Of a stretch of 15,878 nucleotides of DNA, positions 5,718 through 13,412 are shown piece after piece. The translations under genes and the position numbers were made by a program. Source of the DNA: an uncultured Eubacteriales bacterium (GTDB lineage Bacteria > Bacillota > Clostridia > Oscillospirales > Oscillospiraceae). The stretch covers positions 1-15,878 of the forward strand of contig CABPXX010000003.1 in assembly GCA_902461475.1 (NCBI GenBank). The letters run 5' to 3'. The notes below the pieces were generated by a model. That model searched no databases. It was not told the DNA's origin and saw only the letters and a list, made by a program, of their open reading frames with translations. Each line of letters begins with the position of its first letter. Positions within the stretch are counted from its first letter, which is position 1.

Positions 5718-8700
5718 TTAACGGGTGTGTCTGCGCCGCTGGAAGGTCAGAAGGGCCAGGGCGCCGACGGCAGCCATCAGCGTGGCGGTGGGAAGAAGCC
5801 AAGCATTGGTGTCCCCCGTCTGAGGCACGTTGGTCTCAGGCTTCTGGGTGGTCTGAGGCTGGTCGGTAGCTTCTGGGGTACCGGCGGCAGTGAGGCCGTC
5901 CATAGCGGCGCTCAGAGCGGTCACAGCGTTGTCTACGGTGGCCTGGTCGTCCTCGCTGAGGGAGTGGTCAGCCAGCACGGCCTGGGCGGAGGCCAGAGCG
6001 GTGCGGAACACGGCCACGGACTCGGCGGTGTAGCCCTCCAGGTTGAGGTTCTCCGCTTTGCCGATGAGGTCTTCCAGAATGGACTTGTCCGCCTTGTACC
6101 GCTGGGCTAGGATGGCATCCAGCAGGGCCTGGGCGGCCTGGTCCACATCACCCTGCATGGCATCGCCGTCCTCCATAACCACCTTGGCGGCCTCCAGAGC
6201 GTCCACCAGCTGCTGCCAGTTGGCTTCCACATACTTGTTGGCGTTGTCCATCATACCATCGGCACGCTCTATGAGCAGTTCCAGTGCAGCTTTGTCACCC
6301 CGGGTGAAGTCTAGGAGGTGGATGGCCGTCAAGAGGTCGTCACAGGCTTCCTCCACCATCTCCTGCGTGGCATTTTCGGGGTGCTCCAGAATGGCTTGGG
6401 CCTGCTCCATGGCCTCTTGGAAGAGCTTGGCCACGGTGTCAATCAGGTTGCTGGTATCCTGCTCCAGGGCGTAGTCGTAGATTTTTTGCAGCAGGGTCGT
6501 GTCGGGCGCTTCGGCTGCGGCTACCGTGACGGTGCAGGTGTCGGTAAAGGACCCATCCTGGGTGGTGACGGTGATGACAGCGGTACCATTGGCCAGAGCG
6601 GTCACCATTCCGTTTTCGTCCACCGTGGCGATGGCCTCGTTGTCGCTGCTCCAAGTCACGGCTTTGTTGGAGGCGTTGCCGGGCTGAATAGTGGCTTCCA
6701 GGGAGAGCGTGTCACCCACAGCCAGCTGAGCGTCGGAGCGGTTGAGAACGACCCCGGTCACAGGGATGTTCGGCCGTTGCTCCAGAGGACGGATGAACTT
6801 GGCATCCGCCCAGTCGGCGTGATCGTTGAAGTTGTTGACACCCATGTCGGCGAAGAGCTGAATGGTGCGCGCGCCACGGATGTCTACACTCACCTTCTGC
6901 ATGGGGGAGTCTACCGTCATCTCGCCGGAGTTGAAGCGTTCCTCACCGTCCACCAGGACCCGGAAGGTGACGGAACTGGGGACATTGCCCTGGGCGACTT
7001 GGACGTAGTCGATGCCCACATAGGACTCAAAGCGCTGGTAATTCTGGCCCTCCAGATTGTAGGCAATTTCCGACTGGGCATGGGTACCCAGGCCCTTCTG
7101 GAACTCCACGCGCTGGCCATTTTCATCCATCAGGGCGATGGTTCCGCCGCTGGAGGAACGATCCAGCTTCAGTGTGTCGTAGCCCACCTCTTGCTTGGTG
7201 GCCAGATCCATGCGGTCGGAGGCATACTCCAGACCGGAGGCATTGATGTGCAGGGTATAGGTTTTCACGGTCGTTCCATCGGGGGCGGTGACCTCAATGC
7301 ACACGGTGTTGGAACCTTCGTACATCTGGAGGTCTGCATCTACCTGCCCGGTTCCTTGGAATTCCTGGGTGTCGGAGAAGATACGAAGGGTGGCGTTGTC
7401 CATGAGTGCCTGTGCATGGAGATGGAGAACAGCCTTGTGGATGTCCATGGAGTACTGGGTAACATCCGGTTTCAGAGCATCGAAAGCGGGAGAAAGGGCC
7501 TGATCGGCGGTCAGGGCCATGAGATCGGCGTTATCTGGGGCGGTAACAACCACATTGACGGTGTAGTAAGAGGTTGTCCACATATTTTCGGAGCGGTTGG
7601 CCACAACGATTTGGTTCAGACCGGAGTGAATCTCGTACTCCGCACGGGTGCCATCGGTACGGGTGCAATCCTTGGTGAAGCTGGTACTTTGCTCAGCGGC
7701 TCCCTGTACAGCCTCCAGGGTGAGCTGACTTGCGCCTTCCAGATAGACTGTGTATTCGTACTGGTCCGGGGCGAAATCTTCCAGAAGGGTGCCGTTGATT
7801 TTGAGGCCTTCCAGGTTGGAATTGTTGTGACCATCTCGGAACAGATACAGACGAATGGTGCGCTGGGATACCTGGTCACTTCCCAGAATGGTGAGTTCAA
7901 AGGCGTTGATGCCAGCGGTCAGGTCTACCAAGGCGGAGAACTGACCGGTCTGCTGGGCCTGGTTATCCACAGGAATGCGGAAGAAGGAGCGGACTGCGCT
8001 GACGGTGGCGTTGGGGTCGTTGGTGCGCAGGTCAAGGGTTACGTCGTCCTTCTCCACGGCCAGGAAATAGCTGTCCGTGCCAGTGCGGATGGCATCTTCA
8101 TCCAGATTGATGGCAGTGTCATCTACGCTCAAGGAGTCAATCTGAACATTGCGCTCTTGTTGTTTGACGATGCGCACTGTGTAGGAGATCTGTCCCCTCT
8201 GAATCTGGAGCACCTCCGGTGTGGCGATGACGGCAGCGTTGTTGCCGGACTGGATCTCCGCCAATTGGGTTCCGTTGCCATCCCGGAGAACGGTGGTGAC
8301 GTTGGCGGACTCCATGGGATAGGAGACCCGGATGTGGTCAGAGGCATCGGCAGGGAGCAGGAAGGAGGCATCCTCGGAACCAAAGTCGGTGACCGGGTTG
8401 CCATTGATGTAGAGGGTGGACAGTTCATCGCCGCCCTGGGTGGAATAGGACACGGACTTGGTGTCCGAAGAGGCCACAGAAGAGGGCTTGCCGTATTCAT
8501 CCAGAGCTACCACCTGAACCTGAAGGGTGCCGGGGCGGGTGGGGGTGTAGACCGGGTCTGCGGTATACACCACGGTCTCACCCTGTTCTTCGGTGAGTGT
8601 CCACTGATAGATGGTCTGGGACACGGTTCCATCGCTGTCAGCGGTCTGGGCCTCTACCCGGGCTTCCTGGTTGACGGAGCCGACGGTCAGCTCAGGCTTG

Positions 8701-11700
8701 GAAACGGTGGGAGCCTGGTTGGAGAAGCCGTCAAAGATTTCGCAGTCAGGGGTGTCGCCCATGTTCTCGCTGGTGGTCTGGCTGGCCTTGGCAATACGGA
8801 TGTGGTCAAAGGTGGTGCGGAAGTTACCACCTTCATTGATCCAGGCGCACAGAGCCAGATACACATCTCCATCGGTGAGAATGCCGATGTTGTCCTGGCT
8901 GTTGGCGGTGACCCACTGGCCAGCGGAGTTTTTGAAGCGCATGGTTGCAGTACCGTTTTGAATCTCAATTTCAAAGGTGGTGTCGGTCAGTTGATTGTCC
9001 GCGGAAGAGCCGGGTCGCTCCTGGGAAGCGGCATTTTCTTCGTATACGGCGGTGACACCATCCAAATGTCCTTTTTTACCCATGGAGTAGTAGTTGTTTC
9101 CGTCTTTGTAGAGGAGAATGCCGGCGTTGTTGTAGGCATCACCCCGGACGGGGAGGCCTTGGGCATCCACTTGGATGCGCAGGTCATTTTTATACTCGTC
9201 GGGAATGCGGAATTTTACCAAGTTGATGACGGTGGTGTCTCCCAAGTACAGCTCACTTCCGGTCTGGGCAGTGATTTCCACACTGGTGCGGGAGCCACTG
9301 AGGTGGCTGGCATCCAATTCATCGATGGAGACACTCTCGTCAGCCAGATATTCCGGGTTTCCATAGCTGTTGGGGAAGCGGTGGACCATGAGCAGGGAGG
9401 TGCTGGAGCCATCCTTCTCGGCAGTGACCAGGACAACCCCTTCGGTTCGGGCCGTGTAGATGCCGTTGTCCAGAGTGGCGGCGTTGCTGGGCTGTCCCGT
9501 CAGGGGGTCCACCAGGGAGAGGGTGGCGCCCTCGGTGTAGGTCAGGGATGCGGTGCCGTTTTCTTCGGTGATCTCGGTGCGGTCGGCGCTGAGTTCTACC
9601 GGGGATGCGGTGTCGTGTCCCACGGTGACGGTGATGCCCTGGCTTTGCACCAGAGCGCCATTCCACTCCACATAGGCTGTGAGTTCCACAGTGCCCTCAG
9701 ACACGCCCACCAGTTGGCCATGTTCGTTGACATAGGCCACCTCGGGGTTGGAGGTGACATAGCGGATGTGATCGCCGCTGGTGACCAGGTTTCCGCCGGA
9801 CTGGTTGAGGGTCAGCTCCTCATCCTTGATGGTCACGTCGTCCTCACTCATGCGATCTCCAGCCGTGGTGACATTGAGATTCAGGCCGTTGTCATAGGTG
9901 TTGCCTTCAATGACCACGTTCTGGCAGTTGGTGAACTTGAACACGTCTTTGGGGAGGGTCGTCTCGCTCACCTGTCCGTGCAGATCCACCGACTGCCCCA
10001 CATCCAGCTGTTTGACGCTGTCCAGGGTGACCTGGAGGTTGGCCTTGTCCCGGATGATGGTATTGTTCAGGATCTTCATGCCGTCGACACCGTTGGCGGT
10101 GACCACGTTGTCATTGGCCATGTAGAAGCGGTTGCCCTCAATGGTAATGTTGCGGTGGACGGGAATAGAGCCCTTGGACGGAGGAGCGTCCTGAACACCC
10201 GTCAACACCACCGGGTCTACAAAGACACCGGACACACTGCCCCATTCGGCCTGACCGGTGGGACGGATATAAAAGTCGTTGTTGCGGATGATCATGTTGC
10301 GGATGGGGCCGGACTCATACCAATAATTTGCATCATTGGACAGATAGATGTTGGCCATGGCCATGTTGTCAAAAATATTGTTTTCAATGATGACCGGCTG
10401 GCGGGTGGTACAGAGAATACCGCGGGTGGGAATGCTCTTCATGTGGTTGCCGGAGATGGTGACAGCGGGGGTATAGCTCACATTCTCTGCCACATACAGG
10501 CCTTCCTTCTCAGAAGAGCCGTTGCGGGTGACCTGGATGCGCAGGTCGTCCAGAGTCTCCTGGGAGAAGGGCTCCTGGAAGGTCACCACTTCGGTGCGCA
10601 TGTCCAGCTTTTCGCCTTGGTAGGTCTCTCCGGGGGCGATGGAGGACTCCACTACATAGGGCTTGCTCTCATCCTCGCCGGCTGGGGGCTCCAGATAAGT
10701 TCTGGAGTAGAACAGAACCTCATCGCCGGGGTGGAACTGGCGGAAACCACCCTGTTGTCCGTGAATGTATTTGACCATCAGGGTTCGTTCATCAATGACC
10801 TGCTCCACACGCATATAGCTGCCGTGAACATTGATGGGGTCATCGTGGGCCATGGAGAAGTTACAGTCGGTGACCTTGAAGTAACCGCCGCAGCCAGCGA
10901 CATGGAGCTGGTCGGCGTTACTGGTGGTGTATTTACCGGTTCCGTAGCGGGGCAGGAAATCCACGCCCCGGAACTCCACGTCTTTGCACATCTGGGTCAG
11001 CCAACCAAAACCACTGAGGTAGTGAACATCAATCTCGTCCACCAGGAGATTTTCGCTCTCCCAGAAGAAGGCTCCGGTGGTCTTGCGGGTGGCGGAGTCG
11101 CTGAGCAGGAAGATGTTGCCCTCCTCCTGGTCCTGGGGGCGGTTGCCGTTATAAGTGAAACGGAGGACATTCTCTCCCACCTTCTCAATGGAGCGCACAC
11201 CGGAGAAGGGGTTGGAAGCTGCTTTGTTACTGGCTCGTGCCACCGTCTGGTCATAGCCCTTGTAGATGACGAGCATGACGCAGAAATCGGCGCTATTCTT
11301 CTCCCAATAGGGCTTCCCGGTGACAGGGCTGATTTCTCCCTGCCAGGTGATACCAGTGCCCGATTCCTGAATGGTGTAGTTGTAGTTGGCGGGCACATAG
11401 AAGTCGGTGTACTGCTTTCCGTTGTCATCCACGCCGTTGCCCACCACGCTGATGTCTACGGTATCGGGGTCTTTATAGTCCAGAACGAAATTTTGAACTT
11501 GAATGTCGGTGCTGTCCACCACCGCAAGGGCCATCATATCCCCGTGCATGATCAGAGAGGAATCATTGCCCTCCAGGGTGACATGGTCCATCCCTTCCAG
11601 CAGAATCCCAATGTACTTTTCGGGATAGGACAGACTGCCCGTATTGGAGGTATGATAGACCTTCTTGGTGGCGTAATCTTTCCAGAAGTGGTATTCCCCG

Positions 11701-11942
11701 GTGGGAAAGTTGACGGTTACGTCTCCATCTGCCTCTTTGGCAGCTTCCAGAGCGGCCTTTACCGCTTCGGTGCTGTCGGATTTTCCACTGGGATCAGCAC
11801 CAAAATCCGTTACATCAATGACGGTAGATGGTGCTGCTTCCGTTTTCGTGGCAGATGCTTGCATCGGGCCGCCGGGGAATAGGCCGGAAATGAGCAGGCT
11901 AACTGCCAATAGAATACCTAAGAATCGCTTCTTCGTTTTCAT
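5718..11942 (-). CDS. Wall-anchored multimodular GH110 alpha-1,3-galactosidase
   Basis: A 2074-residue secreted protein. Residues 1-31 are a signal peptide. About 41-700 form a right-handed beta-helix with GH110 hallmarks: SNADQLHVAG (341-350) and AHDDPINVHG (365-374), where Asp367-Asp368 match the family's catalytic aspartate pair. GH110 enzymes remove terminal alpha-1,3-galactose from blood-group B or linear alpha-Gal glycans. Further modules are Ig-like (about 701-775), a concanavalin-like/DUF1349-type domain (880-1055), Ig/PKD-like (1077-1165), three cadherin-like sandwiches (1172-1262, 1375-1468, 1472-1568), an NPCBM/CBM51-type module (1572-1718), Big_2 (1726-1808) and three FIVAR helical repeats (1813-2020). 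The C-terminus has VPQTG (2039-2043), a membrane span and RRRHTR, a sortase signal. GAGGAG lies 12 bases before the ATG. The gene is uninterrupted and monocistronic. The exact substrate (B antigen, alpha-Gal or another galactan) is unproven. Confidence 0.85.
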   Translation of the reverse strand: MKTKKRFLGILLAVSLLISGLFPGGPMQASATKTEAAPSTVIDVTDFGADPSGKSDSTEAVKAALEAAKEADGDVTVNFPTGEYHFWKDYATKKVYHTSNTGSLSYPEKYIGILLEGMDHVTLEGNDSSLIMHGDMMALAVVDSTDIQVQNFVLDYKDPDTVDISVVGNGVDDNGKQYTDFYVPANYNYTIQESGTGITWQGEISPVTGKPYWEKNSADFCVMLVIYKGYDQTVARASNKAASNPFSGVRSIEKVGENVLRFTYNGNRPQDQEEGNIFLLSDSATRKTTGAFFWESENLLVDEIDVHYLSGFGWLTQMCKDVEFRGVDFLPRYGTGKYTTSNADQLHVAGCGGYFKVTDCNFSMAHDDPINVHGSYMRVEQVIDERTLMVKYIHGQQGGFRQFHPGDEVLFYSRTYLEPPAGEDESKPYVVESSIAPGETYQGEKLDMRTEVVTFQEPFSQETLDDLRIQVTRNGSSEKEGLYVAENVSYTPAVTISGNHMKSIPTRGILCTTRQPVIIENNIFDNMAMANIYLSNDANYWYESGPIRNMIIRNNDFYIRPTGQAEWGSVSGVFVDPVVLTGVQDAPPSKGSIPVHRNITIEGNRFYMANDNVVTANGVDGMKILNNTIIRDKANLQVTLDSVKQLDVGQSVDLHGQVSETTLPKDVFKFTNCQNVVIEGNTYDNGLNLNVTTAGDRMSEDDVTIKDEELTLNQSGGNLVTSGDHIRYVTSNPEVAYVNEHGQLVGVSEGTVELTAYVEWNGALVQSQGITVTVGHDTASPVELSADRTEITEENGTASLTYTEGATLSLVDPLTGQPSNAATLDNGIYTARTEGVVLVTAEKDGSSTSLLMVHRFPNSYGNPEYLADESVSIDELDASHLSGSRTSVEITAQTGSELYLGDTTVINLVKFRIPDEYKNDLRIQVDAQGLPVRGDAYNNAGILLYKDGNNYYSMGKKGHLDGVTAVYEENAASQERPGSSADNQLTDTTFEIEIQNGTATMRFKNSAGQWVTANSQDNIGILTDGDVYLALCAWINEGGNFRTTFDHIRIAKASQTTSENMGDTPDCEIFDGFSNQAPTVSKPELTVGSVNQEARVEAQTADSDGTVSQTIYQWTLTEEQGETVVYTADPVYTPTRPGTLQVQVVALDEYGKPSSVASSDTKSVSYSTQGGDELSTLYINGNPVTDFGSEDASFLLPADASDHIRVSYPMESANVTTVLRDGNGTQLAEIQSGNNAAVIATPEVLQIQRGQISYTVRIVKQQERNVQIDSLSVDDTAINLDEDAIRTGTDSYFLAVEKDDVTLDLRTNDPNATVSAVRSFFRIPVDNQAQQTGQFSALVDLTAGINAFELTILGSDQVSQRTIRLYLFRDGHNNSNLEGLKINGTLLEDFAPDQYEYTVYLEGASQLTLEAVQGAAEQSTSFTKDCTRTDGTRAEYEIHSGLNQIVVANRSENMWTTSYYTVNVVVTAPDNADLMALTADQALSPAFDALKPDVTQYSMDIHKAVLHLHAQALMDNATLRIFSDTQEFQGTGQVDADLQMYEGSNTVCIEVTAPDGTTVKTYTLHINASGLEYASDRMDLATKQEVGYDTLKLDRSSSGGTIALMDENGQRVEFQKGLGTHAQSEIAYNLEGQNYQRFESYVGIDYVQVAQGNVPSSVTFRVLVDGEERFNSGEMTVDSPMQKVSVDIRGARTIQLFADMGVNNFNDHADWADAKFIRPLEQRPNIPVTGVVLNRSDAQLAVGDTLSLEATIQPGNASNKAVTWSSDNEAIATVDENGMVTALANGTAVITVTTQDGSFTDTCTVTVAAAEAPDTTLLQKIYDYALEQDTSNLIDTVAKLFQEAMEQAQAILEHPENATQEMVEEACDDLLTAIHLLDFTRGDKAALELLIERADGMMDNANKYVEANWQQLVDALEAAKVVMEDGDAMQGDVDQAAQALLDAILAQRYKADKSILEDLIGKAENLNLEGYTAESVAVFRTALASAQAVLADHSLSEDDQATVDNAVTALSAAMDGLTAAGTPEATDQPQTTQKPETNVPQTGDTNAWLLPTATLMAAVGALALLTFQRRRHTR

Positions 11943-12017
11943 GCTGTGTTCTCTCTCCTCTTTCCTGGTTTAATTCTGGCAGGATTCGGGCAAAATTTCC
12001 TGCACGTCTTGAACCTG

Positions 12018-12047
12018 ATTGTAGCATCTGAATTTGAAGGGTGTCAA
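12018..12047 (-). promoter_or_regulatory. Strong sigma-A promoter of the GH110 gene
   Basis: Read on the minus strand, TTGACA (12042-12047) is followed after 18 bases by TACAAT (12018-12023). The -10 is extended by TGC. Transcription would start near 12011, leaving a leader of about 70 bases. The 22-base A/T-only run at 12060-12081 sits roughly 50-70 bases upstream of the start point, where an UP element could act. No clear cre site or operator was seen. Confidence 0.75.
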
Positions 12048-12207
12048 TGTGGGACTGTGTAAAATTATTAAAAATAAAATAGAAAGCAATGCGTATTTTG
12101 TGGATTAGAAGGTGGTAAAAATGGATGTCATGACAGATAAAGAATGGTATGAAGAGAGAAAAGGAGATAAAATGGTTAAAAGGAAAAAATGTTTGTGTAA
12201 TTTACTT

Positions 12208-12251
12208 AAAAATCGAGGGGGCGATACCAAAGGGCCTGGTATCGCCCCCTC
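12208..12251 (-). terminator. Terminator of the XRE regulator gene
   Basis: A perfect 15-bp stem (GAGGGGGCGATACCA, 12215-12229, with its complement at 12237-12251) and a 7-base loop are followed on the minus strand by AT and five T (complement of 12208-12212). It lies 22 bases after the stop codon at 12274. Confidence 0.9.
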
Positions 12252-12273
12252 TCGTGAAGTAGGTGAATGATGA

Positions 12274-13266
12274 TTATTTTTTAGTTAACAGACCTACAAT
12301 GCTTCGCACCGGGGCGTACAGCACCGCCGCCACCGGCCACACAATCCAAGTGCGGTCCCAGGCCATGGTCCAGAAGCTCCAACCCAGGTAGATGGCCAGC
12401 ACCAGACCCCAGTAGATGGTGGTCAGAGGGCTGTTTTCCTCCCGCTTGTGCTCCCGGGTGTAGTCCCCAGTCTCCAATAGCCGCTGGAAGCTTCCGGCGA
12501 TGATGCCGGGGCGCACCAGCAACACGCCCACCGCCACCAACACAAACATGAGGATGAGGCCGATGATGGGAGCCATGCCGTCCTCGTCAATGGCCACGGC
12601 CACCATCAGTGGGGCCAGGCTGAGGATGCACAGGGTGATGCCCACCACCAGCAGCATCAGGTGGGTGGTCTGGTATTCGGCCTGACGCTTTTTCACCACG
12701 CCGTCCACCCCGTAGGCCAATTCCACAGGCTGGTTGTCCAGGTGCTCGTAGGGGGTCAGGCGGCTGCCAAAAAAGAGAAACAGGGCCACCGCGGCGGATA
12801 CCAGGGCCAGCATCACCAGGATGCCCACCCCGCCTGCCAGAGGCTCGGACAGGGTGAAGCGGCCCTCTTCGCTGGACAGGCCACCCAGATATATGAGGGC
12901 GGTGGGGGAGAGAATGCACAGGAACGCGCCCAGTGCAATTTTACTGGCGACCCCTCGCACCGTGTCCAGGTAGGTGTTGGCCTGCTCCAGGGTGATGTGG
13001 TGGACCGGGACTTGGGGCCCATCCAGGATGGGGGCAGGTTCCGGCTCTGCCTGGGGCAGCTCCGGCTCCATCTCATCGAGGAGCAGGTAGTCCGTGCTCA
13101 CGTCAAACAGCTGGCTGAGCCGGAGGATTTTGTCCAGGTCGGGGATGGAGCTGCCGCTCTCCCACTTGGACACCGCCTGCCGGGATACCCCCAGCTGGTG
13201 GGCCAGCTCCTCTTGGGACCACCCGGCCTTTTTTCTCAGATTTGTGATCTTATCTCCTAAAATCAT
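12274..13266 (-). CDS. XRE-family regulator with multi-pass membrane C-terminus
   Basis: A 330-residue protein. Residues 1-62 are an HTH_3/XRE DNA-binding domain (WSQEELAHQLGVSRQAVSKW, 16-35; the SRQAVSKWE recognition helix is typical). A Pro/Glu-rich linker (65-90) follows, then about six hydrophobic segments (roughly 107-128, 143-168, 202-224, 231-252, 281-302, 305-325). A DNA-binding head tethered to a membrane domain suggests sensing of membrane or envelope state, but the signal and targets are unknown. The frame extends upstream to 13314; I chose the ATG at 13266 because GGGAGG lies 7 bases before it and the family starts at MILGDKI. It is on the same strand as glgA (146-base gap, no clear terminator between), so co-transcription is possible. 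Its nearest downstream gene is the GH110 enzyme, which has its own promoter. Confidence 0.85.
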   Translation of the reverse strand: MILGDKITNLRKKAGWSQEELAHQLGVSRQAVSKWESGSSIPDLDKILRLSQLFDVSTDYLLLDEMEPELPQAEPEPAPILDGPQVPVHHITLEQANTYLDTVRGVASKIALGAFLCILSPTALIYLGGLSSEEGRFTLSEPLAGGVGILVMLALVSAAVALFLFFGSRLTPYEHLDNQPVELAYGVDGVVKKRQAEYQTTHLMLLVVGITLCILSLAPLMVAVAIDEDGMAPIIGLILMFVLVAVGVLLVRPGIIAGSFQRLLETGDYTREHKREENSPLTTIYWGLVLAIYLGWSFWTMAWDRTWIVWPVAAVLYAPVRSIVGLLTKK

Positions 13267-13348
13267 AGGTGTGCCTCCCGTCGCTTTTGATGGTCTCATG
13301 GTAGCACCTCCCACGGTTGCAGGCCACCAAACAGGGCTGGAAATCTGT

Positions 13349-13361
13349 CAACTGCCAGTTG
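13349..13361. promoter_or_regulatory. Perfect 13-base palindrome upstream of the XRE gene
   Basis: CAACTG and CAGTTG flank a single C, giving an exact inverted repeat 83 bases upstream of the XRE start codon. On the minus strand it overlaps a TTGACA (13346-13351) that has no good -10 partner. A weak extended -10 (TGC then TACCAT, 13298-13306) lies closer to the gene. It could be an operator for autoregulation; this is suggested by symmetry and position only. Confidence 0.3.
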
Positions 13362-13412
13362 CGGCGGGGATATGACACCGTGTTTTGGGGGGATTGGGGG
13401 CCAGTTGGCCTT

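Larger units (their letters stand above)
11943..12273. other. Non-coding gap between the GH110 and XRE genes
   Basis: These 331 bases hold the GH110 promoter and leader (11943-12047), an A/T-rich stretch (about 12060-12214, with an unbroken A/T run at 12060-12081), and the terminator of the XRE gene (12208-12251). A 49-codon frame on the plus strand (12121-12270) was judged not to be a gene. A six-base inverted repeat (GCAGGA/TCCTGC, 11979-12003) lies in the GH110 leader. Confidence 0.7.

Noticed and set aside
6318..11882. An 1854-codon open frame on the plus strand opposite the GH110 gene
   Set aside because: Its codons share exact boundaries with the GH110 codons, so stops would need TTA, CTA or TCA in the sense gene, which are rare here. 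The antisense product has no recognisable domain, while the minus-strand frame has a signal peptide, GH110 motifs and a sorting signal.
11979..12003. GCAGGA/TCCTGC inverted repeat in the GH110 leader as a riboswitch or attenuator
   Set aside because: A six-base stem with a 13-base loop and no conserved aptamer features is too weak to call.
12121..12270. A 49-codon plus-strand frame with an AGAAGGTGG ribosome-like site (starts MDVMTDKEWYEER)
   Set aside because: Its last third runs through the XRE terminator stem, it matches no family I know, and it lies in an AT-rich spacer where chance ribosome-like sites are common. Transcript data would be needed to revive it.
13395..13412. GGCC-AACT-GGCC inverted repeat just after the glgA stop as a terminator
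   Set aside because: The stem is only four base pairs and there is no T-run after it, so I do not call it.
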